From NCBI GenBank assembly GCA_020633075.1, contig JACKEI010000001.1, forward strand, positions 558,001 through 622,000: 64,000 bases of DNA, in the 5' to 3' direction. A program made the translations under genes and the position numbers. Positions 39,042 through 47,899 of this stretch are shown in pieces; position 1 is the stretch's first letter, and each line of letters starts with the position of its first letter. The DNA comes from Sandaracinaceae bacterium (GTDB lineage Bacteria > Myxococcota_A > Polyangia > Polyangiales > Houyiibacteriaceae). The notes beneath the pieces were generated by a model. It was not told where the DNA came from, did no database searches, and was given only the letters and a program-made list of their open reading frames with translations.

Positions 39042-40487
39042 TCAATCCGGGAAGATCTGGGACCAGCGTCCGTCCCAGCCCCCTGCGGCTGGGGTGTACC
39101 AGTCGCCCGGCAACCAGCGGCCCGATTGATAGGCCGCCTTGAGGCCATCGTGGGCGAAGTAGTCGTGTTGCCACCAGAACGCCCCGAGTGAGATTCGCCA
39201 GCCACTGGCCGTCGCGCGGTTTGGCTGGCTGCTGAGTCCGCTCCACATGGCGTCTTTGATGTCGCGATCACCCCCAAGGTCGTAGACGCCCCACAGCCAG
39301 ATCTTGGAGGGGTAACCTTCTCTATGGCGATCGTTGATCTCGACGTTGCTGAAGACGTCTCTCTGGTAGAAGCGCTGCAGCCCAGCTGGCACCTCGACTC
39401 CGCCAGATTCGTTGGTGATGGGGCTCTCGAGTAGGATCAGAGTGTACGGATCTTGCCAGTGGTTTTGGTAGTTCCCGCCCGCCCAGTGCGTTGGGAAGAT
39501 GTCGGCGATGTCCTGGAGTTCGTACCTCACGCGGCGCACGCCGCTCCAGTTGACCGTGTCACGCCACTCCCTCCGACTGGCCATGGCGCTCGCGTTCGAC
39601 CGGGTGAGGGTCTGCGCGCCCCAGTAGCTGGAGGCGTCCGCAGCTGCCCCGCAGACGAATACGTAGTGGACGTTGTGACGACTGCTCCCTCCCGATACGT
39701 CTACCCCGGACCCGCTGTTGCTCCGGACCCGCGAGTCTACGTTGGAGAACGCGTTGGTGACGAATCGAAGCTCTTGGAGCTCGGCGCCCGCGTTGAGAGG
39801 GTTGCTCCCCTGCGCCTGCCAGATCATGACGTGTCTGCCGGTCGGCGTTTCTTGGAAGTTGAGGTCGCTGCTTCCATACAAGCGCACCGGGTGGTCGTAG
39901 TGCCTCGTGATGGCAGCATAGCGGACGCGCTCGGTCCCCGAGCCAGTCACGCCGTTGACGTTGTTGACGCGAATCTCGATGCGTTCCCAGTCGTGGATGC
40001 CGTTCGTCTGCTTCGCGTGGTAGACGTGGTAGAGGAGTATGAGGGACTTGCTTCCGTCGACCTCCATGAACTCGATGAGTGCGGTATAGATCGTCGGTCG
40101 GATCTGCCATCCACTGGTGCGCGCAGCACCGCTGACGTAGTCGCTCAGGCTCTCCCAGTTGCGCTTGTTGGTGCTGAAGCTCCCGTCTCGGTCGAAGTCG
40201 AAGTTGGTGATCCAGCTGTGTCCGGGCTGGAGCGCGGACTCGTCGGCCCGGAGCATGAGCACGGGTGAGTAGTACGCGAGGTAGGCCCGGCGTTGCGACA
40301 GCGACAGCGACCACGGCGCGGTCTTGGCTCCGCTTGTGTCTGGCGTTGGTTCGGTCCCCCCGTCCGCTCCGTGTTCCGGGACAGACGCCTCTCCCGGCTG
40401 GGGCTCGGCACACCCGTCACCCACGCCGAAGAGCAGCGTCACCGCCAAGAGCGGAAGCAGCTTCGACCACTTGATTACCTCTGTCAT
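39042..40487 (-). CDS. Lipoprotein with HDWE motif (Vps62/NLP-like fold suspected)
   Basis: The 481-residue product has a signal peptide ending in a lipobox-like Cys (LLPLLAVTLLFGVGDGC). The mature part has YYSPVLMLRADESALQPGHSW, then NGIHDWERIEIRVNN and RYAAITRHYDHPVRLYG. The HDWE core resembles the HDWEH motif of NPP1-like toxins and the similar segment of Vps62-domain proteins; this is a weak resemblance. The gene is visibly less GC-rich than its neighbours and uses more A/T at third codon positions, suggesting transfer. It stands alone. Confidence 0.6.
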   Translation of the reverse strand: MTEVIKWSKLLPLLAVTLLFGVGDGCAEPQPGEASVPEHGADGGTEPTPDTSGAKTAPWSLSLSQRRAYLAYYSPVLMLRADESALQPGHSWITNFDFDRDGSFSTNKRNWESLSDYVSGAARTSGWQIRPTIYTALIEFMEVDGSKSLILLYHVYHAKQTNGIHDWERIEIRVNNVNGVTGSGTERVRYAAITRHYDHPVRLYGSSDLNFQETPTGRHVMIWQAQGSNPLNAGAELQELRFVTNAFSNVDSRVRSNSGSGVDVSGGSSRHNVHYVFVCGAAADASSYWGAQTLTRSNASAMASRREWRDTVNWSGVRRVRYELQDIADIFPTHWAGGNYQNHWQDPYTLILLESPITNESGGVEVPAGLQRFYQRDVFSNVEINDRHREGYPSKIWLWGVYDLGGDRDIKDAMWSGLSSQPNRATASGWRISLGAFWWQHDYFAHDGLKAAYQSGRWLPGDWYTPAAGGWDGRWSQIFPD

Positions 40488-40706
40488 CAGACCCTCCTTG
40501 GAACAGCTGTGCGTCCGCGCCCGTGTGACTAGCCACCCAGGTCGTTCCGCTGGCGCTGTCGCGGCCGACGCTAGGTTTGGTCCCGCAGCGCGACAAGCGC
40601 GGTCCGTGAGGCGCCGTCCGATTGTCTCCGTGGGTGGGGTTCACACGCTGGGCGATGCACGGGCGCGAGCTTGTGTGGTTGGAGGCTCCGTACTAAGGTC
40701 CGGCGC

Positions 40707-41447
40707 ATGCATGCTGTTTTCTTGGCGGCGGGAACTGGGACGCGCCTGCGGCCCGCAACCGACAGGGTTCCCAAGTGCATGGTGCCCGTCGCGGGTCGCC
40801 CGATGCTCACCTGGGCGCTGGATGCGCTGCACGACGCGGGCATCGAACGTGCTGTGATTGTCGTGGGTTATCTCGCGGACGTCATCCGTGAGGAGTACGG
40901 CGACCAGCACAAGAGCGTCCGCGTGGAGTACGTCGAGAACCCCGACTACGCGACGACCAACAACCTCTACACGTTGTACTTGGCGCGCGAGCACCTGCGC
41001 GGAGACGTGCTCCTGCTCGAGGCTGACTTGGTCTACGACAGCGGGCTCATCCAGGCGCTCGTCGACCATCCAGCCGCCAACGTCGCGGTCGTCGACCGCT
41101 TCACGCCTGCGCTCAACGGCACCTGCGTCGTGCTCTCGGAGGATGACTCGGAGGACATCGCGCGCTTCGTGCTCGGGAAGGACCAGGGAGCCGGCTTCGA
41201 TCGCGGCACCGCGCTCAAGACCGTCAACTTGTACAAGCTCGCGGGCACACTGCTCGTGGACTCGTACCTGCCCGCGGTGGAGCGCTGGGTCGCCACTCAG
41301 CGCACGGACCAGTACTACGAAGCAGTTCTGGCGGAGCTGGTCAACAGCGGCGCCGCGTCGATGAGCGCGCTCCGCACCGGCAGCCATCGCTGGTACGAGA
41401 TCGACACGCTCGAAGACCTCGCCCTGGCCGAGGACTTGTTCCGCTGA
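40707..41447 (+). CDS. Sugar/choline-phosphate nucleotidyltransferase (LicC-like)
   Basis: From the ATG at 40707 the 246-residue product begins AVFLAAGTGTRLRPATDRVPKCMVPVAGRPML, the classic nucleotide-binding loop and Lys. It continues with ATTNNLYTLYLAREHL and VLLLEADLVYD, which match phosphocholine or inositol-phosphate cytidylyltransferases more closely than glucose-1-phosphate thymidylyltransferases. It likely activates a phospho-alcohol as CDP-ester in the cytosol. The partner transferase may be the CDP-alcohol enzyme at 18.4 kb, but no linkage is shown. It converges on the TetR gene. Confidence 0.8.
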   Translation: MHAVFLAAGTGTRLRPATDRVPKCMVPVAGRPMLTWALDALHDAGIERAVIVVGYLADVIREEYGDQHKSVRVEYVENPDYATTNNLYTLYLAREHLRGDVLLLEADLVYDSGLIQALVDHPAANVAVVDRFTPALNGTCVVLSEDDSEDIARFVLGKDQGAGFDRGTALKTVNLYKLAGTLLVDSYLPAVERWVATQRTDQYYEAVLAELVNSGAASMSALRTGSHRWYEIDTLEDLALAEDLFR

Positions 41448-41475
41448 GAGGCGGCCCGGTGCAGCTGGCCGCGGC

Positions 41476-42093
41476 TCAGCGCACGATGCCGTCGAACATC
41501 AGCCGCATGCCGGCGTTCACCCAGCGCCGCCGCGTGGCCGGATCGGGCTCCACCAGCGCGCGCCGCGCGCCCTCGAACATGAGCGCGATCAGGCCCTGCG
41601 AGGTGAGCACCACGTCGAGGTCGGCGCGCAAGAAGCCCTTCTTTACGCCGTTCTCCAGAAAGAGCGCGGCGTAGAGGGCGAACGCGTCCATCGCGCGGCC
41701 CAGCCGCTCCGCGTCCACCACGAAGCCCTGCATCTGGAAGAAGCGCACCAGGTCGGGCTCGCTGTCGCCCAGGTCCACCATGCGCGTGAGCATGCGCTCC
41801 ACCTGTTGCCGGTAGGCCTCCACTGTGTCGGTCCCGGCTGGGTCTTCCAGCAGCCCGATGGCGGCGAAGCGCATGACCACGTGGTCCAGCACCGCCAGCG
41901 CGATGTCGTGCTTGTTCTTGAAGTAGCGGTAGAAGGTGCCGTGGCCCATGCCCAGCACGCCCGCGATGTCGGCGATGCCGGCGTCGTGGTAGCCCTTCTC
42001 CGCGAAGACACGCAGCGCGGCCGCGAGGATCTCGTCGCGGCGCTCGGTCTTGCGCGTCTCGGCAGCGTTCATGGTCGGGAAGCTGGCACTCAT
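41476..42093 (-). CDS. TetR-family transcriptional repressor
   Basis: A 205-residue TetR protein. The N-terminal HTH is RDEILAAALRVFAEKGYHDAGIADIAGVLGMGHGTFYRYFKNKHDI; the rest is an all-helical ligand domain. Its start overlaps the stop of the monooxygenase-SDR gene (ATGA), so it is the last gene of that operon. Two palindromes at the head of the operon, GAATGACACGTCATTC type, are its likely operator, giving a self-controlled loop relieved by the substrate of the monooxygenase. Confidence 0.92.
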   Translation of the reverse strand: MSASFPTMNAAETRKTERRDEILAAALRVFAEKGYHDAGIADIAGVLGMGHGTFYRYFKNKHDIALAVLDHVVMRFAAIGLLEDPAGTDTVEAYRQQVERMLTRMVDLGDSEPDLVRFFQMQGFVVDAERLGRAMDAFALYAALFLENGVKKGFLRADLDVVLTSQGLIALMFEGARRALVEPDPATRRRWVNAGMRLMFDGIVR

Positions 42094-44537
42094 GGGGCGG
42101 GAGATCCAGCGCTCGCAGCCTGTGTAGCGCGTCGGCCGGCCTCCTCGATGTCATGCTCATAGCTGGCACGCGCTGTGCGCTGCACGTCCGAGAGCACGCG
42201 CTCTTGACGCGCGAGGCGGCGCACCAGACGCACCGGCCAGGCGGGCAGGGCGCTCTCGAACACCGGCAGCGCGCGCAAGAAGCCCGGCACAGAGAGCTCG
42301 GGCCGCCGCGTCCGGCAGCTGCTGACGATGGCGCGGGCGACGTCGCTGGGCTCGCTCGGGAACAGGCCGCCTGTCGGGATGCCGTCCACCAGGCGCGTGC
42401 GCACGGCGCTGGGCATGACGGTGCTCAACGTGACGCCGGTGCCGGCCAGCTCTTCCCTGACGGCAGCGCTCAAGCCCACCAGCGCGTGCTTGCTGCCCAC
42501 GTAGGTCGCGAGGCCCGGGATGGCGAGCTTCCCCGCGAGGGAGGCCACGTTGACGATGTGCCCACGGCCACGCCCGATCATGCGCGGCGCCACCACCTTC
42601 ATGCCCAGCGCTGGCCCGCGCACGTTGATGGCGTACGTGCCGGCCTCCACCTCGTCGGGCTCGTCCAGGAAGCGTCCCGTGGGCATGACACCCGCGTTGT
42701 TCACTAGCACGTCCACGGGGCCGAGCTCGCGCTCGACGGTGTCCACGAAGCGCTCCCACGAAGCGCGCTCGGTCACGTCCAGGTGCTGGACGTGTGCCCC
42801 CTCCCCGAGCGTCTGCTGCGCTTCTTCCAGGGCCGCTCGGTCGATGTCGCCGAGGCACACGCGCGCTCCGACGGCCAAGAACGCGCGCCCCGTCTCGAGC
42901 CCGATGCCCCGCGCGCCGCCGGTGATGACCACCACCGCGCCGCGCAGGGCGAGCGGGCCGGGTGCTCGCCCCCGCTGCGTGGGCAGCGCGGTGGTCCTCG
43001 GTTGTCCGCGCAGCACGTAGCGCTCGCTGTCGAAGCGGCTCAGGCGCCTGCGCAGATCCAGCGTGGTCCACGGGTAGATGGAGCTGTTGCGCCCGCTCGC
43101 GTCCAGGTAGTAGCTGCTGCAGCCGCCCGCGTTCCACACGGTGCCGGCCAGGGCCGCCTGCACCTCTTCGTTGTACGCCGTCTCTACTTCCGCGCGCACC
43201 TCGAAGCTGCTCAGCGCGCCCGCGTCCAGGGTGTCGAGCGCGTCGGCGATGTACTCGGCCTGCGCCTCGATCAGCACCATCGCCGAAGAATGCCCGTTGC
43301 CGAGGTTGGGCCCGATCATGAAGAAGAGGTTCGGGAAGCCGTGAATCGTGGACCCCAGATACGCGCGCGGGCTGCCGCCCCACGCTGCGCGCAGCGAGCG
43401 TCCGCCGCGCCCGAAGACGATGTCCGCCGACGGCGTGTCCGTCACGTGAAAGCCGGTGGCGAAGATGATCACGTCGGCCGGTCGCTCGACCCCGTCGACG
43501 CCCACCACGCCCCCCTCTGTGACGCGCTCGAGCGCGCTGTGCAGCAGCGTCGTGTTGGGAGCGGTCACCGCTGGGTAGTAGGTGTTGGAGAGCAGCAGGC
43601 GCTTGCACCCCAAGCTGAAGTGCGGCGTCAGCTGCTCGCGCAGGCGCTCGTCGCGCACCTGTCGTCGGAGGTGCATGCGCCCGATGCGCGCGATCTGATC
43701 CATCACGCGGGGCTTGCGCTGCGCCAGCTGCAGCAGCTCGAGCGCGCCGTAGATGCCCTCGCGGTAGGCCTTCTGGAACCCCGGCAGGTACCGAAACGCC
43801 GCCTTCTCGACGGCGGGGATGGCGTGGTCCGGCTTGGGCAGCACCCACGGCGCGGTCCGCTGAAACAGGATCAGCTCCGCCGCTTCACGTTGCAGGTGGG
43901 GCACCATCTGGATGGCCGACGAGCCCGTCCCGATCACCGCCACCCGCCGCCCACGCAGCGGCACGTCGTGGCGGTACTGGGCGCTGTGGAAGACCTCGCC
44001 CGCGAAGCGCTCGATGCCGGGGATGGCCGGTGTCTTGGGCGCGTGCAGCGGGCCGGCGGCCGTGACGACCACCTGCGCGGAGTACGTCTCGCTGTCGGTG
44101 CGCACCGTCCAGCGCTCGGTCGCCTCGTCGTAGCGCGCGTCCCGCACCTCTGCGCGCAGCCGCACGAATGGAAGCACCCCGTGCTCCTCGGCCACCCGCA
44201 GCAGGTAGGCCTGGATCTCCGCTTGTTCGGCGAACACGCGGCTCCAGTCCGGGTTGGGCGCGTAGGAGAACGAGTAGAGCTGCGACGGCACGTCGCAGGC
44301 GCACCCCGGGTACGTGTTCTCGCGCCACGTCCCGCCCAGCTGCGCCGCCTTCTCCAGCAGCACGAAGTCCCGGTGCCCGCGCCGCAGCAGCTCGATGGCG
44401 ACGCCGAGTCCCGAGAACCCCCCGCCCAGAATGACGACGCGGTGCTCGCGCGGTGCTCGCTGCTGACTGTCCGTGGTTCGCTCCCGGCAGGTGAATGACA
44501 CGTCATTCCGTTTTCTGATGCCAGATGAATGACACAT
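42090..44537 (-). CDS. Flavin monooxygenase (Baeyer-Villiger-like) fused to short-chain dehydrogenase
   Basis: An 815-residue two-domain protein. Residues about 30-510: VVILGGGFSGLGVAIEL (FAD), FAGEVFHSAQYRHD (the FxGxxxHxxxW fingerprint with Trp replaced by Tyr), GRRVAVIGTGSSAIQ (NADPH) and DVIIFATGFH. Residues about 530-815 are an SDR: VITGGARGIGLETG, LVNNAGVMP and ATYVGSKHALVG with the catalytic Tyr-Lys. A ketone or alcohol could be processed in series by oxidation, reduction and oxygen insertion. The ATG at 44537 lies inside an operator palindrome; a GTG at 44501 is the only other usable start. Substrate unknown; a steroid or lipid ketone is possible. Confidence 0.88.
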   Translation of the reverse strand: MCHSSGIRKRNDVSFTCRERTTDSQQRAPREHRVVILGGGFSGLGVAIELLRRGHRDFVLLEKAAQLGGTWRENTYPGCACDVPSQLYSFSYAPNPDWSRVFAEQAEIQAYLLRVAEEHGVLPFVRLRAEVRDARYDEATERWTVRTDSETYSAQVVVTAAGPLHAPKTPAIPGIERFAGEVFHSAQYRHDVPLRGRRVAVIGTGSSAIQMVPHLQREAAELILFQRTAPWVLPKPDHAIPAVEKAAFRYLPGFQKAYREGIYGALELLQLAQRKPRVMDQIARIGRMHLRRQVRDERLREQLTPHFSLGCKRLLLSNTYYPAVTAPNTTLLHSALERVTEGGVVGVDGVERPADVIIFATGFHVTDTPSADIVFGRGGRSLRAAWGGSPRAYLGSTIHGFPNLFFMIGPNLGNGHSSAMVLIEAQAEYIADALDTLDAGALSSFEVRAEVETAYNEEVQAALAGTVWNAGGCSSYYLDASGRNSSIYPWTTLDLRRRLSRFDSERYVLRGQPRTTALPTQRGRAPGPLALRGAVVVITGGARGIGLETGRAFLAVGARVCLGDIDRAALEEAQQTLGEGAHVQHLDVTERASWERFVDTVERELGPVDVLVNNAGVMPTGRFLDEPDEVEAGTYAINVRGPALGMKVVAPRMIGRGRGHIVNVASLAGKLAIPGLATYVGSKHALVGLSAAVREELAGTGVTLSTVMPSAVRTRLVDGIPTGGLFPSEPSDVARAIVSSCRTRRPELSVPGFLRALPVFESALPAWPVRLVRRLARQERVLSDVQRTARASYEHDIEEAGRRATQAASAGSPAP

Positions 44538-44542
44538 CATTC
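44493..44542. promoter_or_regulatory. Two TetR operator palindromes at the monooxygenase start
   Basis: GAATGACACGTCATTC (44493-44508) has perfect 7-bp arms; GAATGACACATCATTC (44527-44542) has one mismatch. They are 34 bp apart centre to centre and overlap both possible start codons of the minus-strand monooxygenase-SDR gene, so bound repressor would block transcription directly. Confidence 0.8.
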
Positions 44543-44602
44543 CGGTGGTTGTCAAGTGCGCCCGCCGGCTCTCATGGGCTCCCAGCGCGCGGGCCAGGCC
44601 CG

Positions 44603-45664
44603 TCAGCGGCGCTCGCCGGGGCGGGCCGCCATCACCAGCGCGTGCGCGCCGTCGAGCGCGACCGTGTCGCCGTCTACGAGCAGCGCCAGCGTCTCGCCAG
44701 GCCCCACACGCGGGCCGTCTGCGAGCGCCACGCTCCCACTCAGCACGGTCAACGCACCCACGCCCCAGTCGCGCCAGTTGGGCAGCGGGCACACGCCACT
44801 GCCGGCCAGCCTCGCCACGCGCAGGTCACCCGAGGGCGCTCCCTCCCGCGCGCAGACCGCTCTCTCGGCTGCGCCGTCCCGCGGCCCGGAGGCCGAGCTG
44901 GTCAGCGCGCGACAGCCCGCCGATGCTGGCTGCGGGGTTCCTGCTCGCACCCGCAGGCTGTCGACGAAGCCGCGGTGAGTCACACGCGCCCAGTCTGTGA
45001 CGGCGAGGGCGTGCTCCACGTGGAGCTCACGCGGGGCGCCAGCGCTGGCCGGCTGACCAGCGGCGTCGTAGCGGCGGTTCCAGTCCCAGTAGCGGTACGT
45101 CACCCCGGCCCAACCCGCGATCACACGCTGCGGCTCCACCAGCGTCACGCCCGCCCCGACGGCGTGGGGTGTCCCCGCGTCGATGACGAAGAAGTCGCCG
45201 GGCTCTACGGCCACGAAGTGCATCAAAGCGGAGAGGTCGTCCCCGCCGTCCAGCGCTCTCCGCACGGAGGCCTCGTCGACGCCCGGCAGGAAGCCGAGAA
45301 ACAGCCCCGCGCCGGGCTCACGGCTCACCACGTACCACGCCTCCGGTTTGCCGGACTCCCCCTCGCGCAGCCCGGCGTAGTCGTCCGCAGGGTGGATCTG
45401 GACGGACAGAGGCTGGGCGGCGTCCAGGAGCTTCACCAAGAGCGTGCTCTCTACGTGAGTCGCGAGCGCCGCGCCTTCTACCGTGCTGGGGAAGCTCGGG
45501 TCCAAAGAGAAGACCCACGCCTCACCCACCTGCGCGCCGCTCTCCAGCGCCAGCGCGTCACCGTAGAGCGCCGCTAGCCGCGTTCCACCCCAGGGTGTTC
45601 GACTCGCGTTCGTGAAGGCGGCCGAGGTGCGCAGGGCGAGCTGTCGATTTCTTGGTGGGGTCAT
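44603..45664 (-). CDS. manA: Mannose-6-phosphate isomerase, class I
   Basis: A 353-residue type I phosphomannose isomerase. The Zn site is built from QIHPADDYA, GKPEAWYV (Glu) and VIDAGTPHAVGAGVTLVEPQ (His); the cupin core YRYWDWNRRYD carries the catalytic Arg region. It interconverts mannose-6-phosphate and fructose-6-phosphate in the cytosol, supplying GDP-mannose for glycans. The C-terminus has an alanine/arginine-rich insert (about 240-285) not typical of the family. It diverges from the small gene at 45716. Confidence 0.92.
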   Translation of the reverse strand: MTPPRNRQLALRTSAAFTNASRTPWGGTRLAALYGDALALESGAQVGEAWVFSLDPSFPSTVEGAALATHVESTLLVKLLDAAQPLSVQIHPADDYAGLREGESGKPEAWYVVSREPGAGLFLGFLPGVDEASVRRALDGGDDLSALMHFVAVEPGDFFVIDAGTPHAVGAGVTLVEPQRVIAGWAGVTYRYWDWNRRYDAAGQPASAGAPRELHVEHALAVTDWARVTHRGFVDSLRVRAGTPQPASAGCRALTSSASGPRDGAAERAVCAREGAPSGDLRVARLAGSGVCPLPNWRDWGVGALTVLSGSVALADGPRVGPGETLALLVDGDTVALDGAHALVMAARPGERR

Positions 45665-45715
45665 GGATCACATGTAGGTTCGCGGGAGTTCGTCCCACTC
45701 TAGGAGCCCCCAATC

Positions 45716-46033
45716 ATGCGCTACATCGGTCGTGAACGCCGCATCCACCAAGTGTTCGTCACCCGCAACACCGAGTACCACGTCCGCCGCAACCAGTGTG
45801 TCGGGGTGCGGGACGCGCGCACTGGCGAGTGGATGCAGGGCCACCTGGCGCTCCGCAGCCGCGTCTCGGGAGGGCTCACCTTCCTGGCCGCCGGCGGCGT
45901 CCGCGCGAGCGACGGAACCCCGAGCGTCGGTGAGTCCCTGTTCTTCGTGGCCAGCGGCCGCGACCTGGTGACCAGCCCCATCGTGCGCATCGAGCGCCCG
46001 GTGCGCGACATCGTCGAGCAGTACGAGGACTGA
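45716..46033 (+). CDS. Conserved hypothetical protein, 105 aa
   Basis: A small basic, beta-rich protein (YIGRERRIHQVFVTRNTEYHVR, GGLTFLAAGGVRA, SLFFVASGRDLVTSPIVRIERP) with no motif I know. The ATG follows a GGAG-type site. It leads a tight run of four small genes (Nudix, zinc-ribbon, GNAT) and may share their transcript. Its fold and function are unknown. Confidence 0.6.
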   Translation: MRYIGRERRIHQVFVTRNTEYHVRRNQCVGVRDARTGEWMQGHLALRSRVSGGLTFLAAGGVRASDGTPSVGESLFFVASGRDLVTSPIVRIERPVRDIVEQYED

Positions 46034-46045
46034 GCGCCGCGCGGC

Positions 46046-46486
46046 GTGCTATACCCGCGCTTCGTGGCCTCGCACCCGTCCAAATCGATCCGAGTGGTCG
46101 CCGCGCTCGTCGAGCGCGAGGGCCGCTACCTCATCACGCAGCGTCGTCCGACCGCCGTCCTGCCCCTGCTCTGGGAGTTCCCGGGCGGTCGCGTGGAGAC
46201 GGGCGAGACCGACAGCCAGGCGCTCCAGCGGGAGTTCGCGGGGCGCCTCGGCGAGGCGGTGGAGCTCGGCGTAGGCGACCTGATCTCGTTCGTGAGCCAT
46301 CCCTACGAGCACTACACGGTGGATCTCTACCTCTACCAGTGCGTGTTCGGAGACCCCGCAGCGCCGCTTGAGAAGCGCTCGGTCAACGCGTTCCGCTGGG
46401 TCACCTCGGACGAATTCGATGCGCTGCCGTTCACGCCCGCCGACGAGGCGTCCATGAACCAGCTGCTCGGGCTCGGGGACGGGTGA
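46046..46486 (+). CDS. Nudix-fold protein with altered catalytic box
   Basis: The 146-residue protein begins at a GTG 12 bp after the previous stop and has the MutT fold (VVAALVEREGRYLITQRRP, WEFPGGRVETGE). The Nudix box G-x5-E-x7-R-E-U-x-E-E-x-G-U is kept up to R62-E63, but the two metal-binding Glu at 66 and 67 are Gly and Arg. The usual hydrolase chemistry on 8-oxo-dGTP or similar is therefore doubtful. It may bind a nucleotide without cleaving it, or use another residue. Confidence 0.82.
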   Translation: MLYPRFVASHPSKSIRVVAALVEREGRYLITQRRPTAVLPLLWEFPGGRVETGETDSQALQREFAGRLGEAVELGVGDLISFVSHPYEHYTVDLYLYQCVFGDPAAPLEKRSVNAFRWVTSDEFDALPFTPADEASMNQLLGLGDG

Positions 46487-46490
46487 GACC

Positions 46491-47288
46491 GTGAGCGCCG
46501 TCCCCGACGTCTGCCCCACTTGCTCGACGTCCATCCCAAGCGGGGCGAGTCGTTGTCCGGGATGCGCGCGCGTCTTCGGCGAAGACAACCGCTGCCCGCA
46601 CTGCCATGCCGTCGCCGGCGTCCGAGCGAGCGGCGGGCGCTACGTCTGCGTCGCCTGCAACAAGCCGCGCAGCGTCAAGCCGGGCACCGCCGTCTTGGGC
46701 GGTGGCGCGGGCGAGCCCTTCGGAGGCAGCCTCGAGCCCGCCTCCGCAGCGCAGATGGAGCTCGCCGCGGGGCGCTCGGCGGGCGTGGCCCTCCGCGCCT
46801 TTGGCGCGTTCTCCGTAGTCGCGGGCGTCCTGGGCGCTGGCATGTTGGTGGCCGTCTTCCCCATGAGCGCGGCGGTGCTGGTCGGCGCTGCGGCGTTGGG
46901 GCTCGCGGGGGCCGGGATTGGTGGGCTCTCCCTCCGCGCTGGGAGCAAGGCGCGCACCGTGGCCCTCTCGAGGGCGCAGCGCCAAGCCGAGCTCGCCGTG
47001 CTGAAGCTGGCGGAAGAGCGCGGCGGCGTACTGACCGTGACCGACGTGGCGACCGAGCTGCGCATGACCTCTACAGACGCGGAGGCGCTGCTGACGCACC
47101 TCGCGGCGGACGGCTCGCGGGTCGGCGTCGAGATCAGCCAGGACGGGGTGGTGCTCTTCCGTTTCCTCGAGCTCTCCCCACGCGGCCCCCGCGTGCGCGT
47201 AGCCCCGGTCGACGAGCTCAGCGCGCGCTTCGAGGAGCTGGAGGCCCAGGAGCGGGAGCGAGAGCAGCCGCGGGAGCGAGAGCTCTGA
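46491..47288 (+). CDS. Zinc-ribbon membrane protein with winged-helix-like domain
   Basis: A 265-residue protein from a GTG 4 bp after the Nudix stop. The N-terminus holds two paired Cys knuckles (CPTC..CPGC, CPHC..CVAC), a zinc ribbon. Two hydrophobic helices follow (FSVVAGVLGAGMLVAVFPMSAAVLVGAAALG). The C-terminal part (VLKLAEERGGVLTVTDVATELRMTSTDAEALLTHLAADG) looks like a winged-helix domain. The tail is a charged coil. A DNA- or nucleotide-related sensor at the membrane is possible, but the family is not recognised. Confidence 0.65.
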   Translation: MSAVPDVCPTCSTSIPSGASRCPGCARVFGEDNRCPHCHAVAGVRASGGRYVCVACNKPRSVKPGTAVLGGGAGEPFGGSLEPASAAQMELAAGRSAGVALRAFGAFSVVAGVLGAGMLVAVFPMSAAVLVGAAALGLAGAGIGGLSLRAGSKARTVALSRAQRQAELAVLKLAEERGGVLTVTDVATELRMTSTDAEALLTHLAADGSRVGVEISQDGVVLFRFLELSPRGPRVRVAPVDELSARFEELEAQEREREQPREREL

Positions 47289-47376
47289 ACCCCGAGACGC
47301 AGCCTGACGCGACTTCGCAGGAACCGTCCGCGACTGGGGCTTCCACGTGCGCACCGCTCCGTGGTAGCACCACCCC

Positions 47377-47844
47377 ATGACGCCATCCGCGACGACGGAG
47401 CAGAGACTGGTGATTCGGGCTGTCACCAAGGCTGACTTCGACCAAATCGTCGCGGTCCTGGACCGCTGGTGGGGCGGCCCGTCGCCGGAGCGAGCGCACC
47501 CTCTCTTCTTCCACGAGTTCGGGGACGCCGCGCTCGTAGCCGAGGACGAGGGGCAGCTAGTCGGTTTCCTGCTGGGCCTGCACACACGGAGCGAGCCCGC
47601 GACCGGCTACATTCACTTGGTCGGGATTCACCCGGACCACCGTCGTCGGGGGGTGGGCCACGACCTGTATCAGAGGTTCTGCGAGAACGCGCGCGCCGCC
47701 GGCCTCCAGCGGGTCAAGGCCATCGCGGCCGTGGGGCACGAGGGTCCCATTCGCTTCCACCTCGCGCAGGGTTTCCAGGGGGTGGAGGATCCCAATTACG
47801 CGGGCCGTGGGCGTGCGCGAATGGTGTTCATCAAGGACCTTTGA
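47377..47844 (+). CDS. GNAT-family N-acetyltransferase
   Basis: A 155-residue acetyltransferase of the GNAT fold: LVIRAVTKADFDQIVAVLDRWW at the start, then the acetyl-CoA pyrophosphate loop VGIHPDHRRRGVGHDLYQRF (R-x-x-G-x-G form), then RVKAIAAVGHEGPIRFHLAQGF. The acceptor is unknown; small-molecule amines or protein termini are usual. It lies 88 bp after the zinc-ribbon gene and 55 bp before the PilZ gene. Confidence 0.92.
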   Translation: MTPSATTEQRLVIRAVTKADFDQIVAVLDRWWGGPSPERAHPLFFHEFGDAALVAEDEGQLVGFLLGLHTRSEPATGYIHLVGIHPDHRRRGVGHDLYQRFCENARAAGLQRVKAIAAVGHEGPIRFHLAQGFQGVEDPNYAGRGRARMVFIKDL

Positions 47845-47899
47845 CGCGCCGCGTAGAATGCGGCTATCCTCCCGCATTCACTCTACTTGAGCACACGCT

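Noticed and set aside
41476..42093. TetR gene as the KstR of the steroid locus
   Set aside because: It is coupled to the monooxygenase-SDR gene and the palindromes there (GAATGAC type) differ from the KstR-like sites.
42783..44498. Plus-strand open frame opposite the monooxygenase-SDR fusion
   Set aside because: Antisense shadow with no family features.
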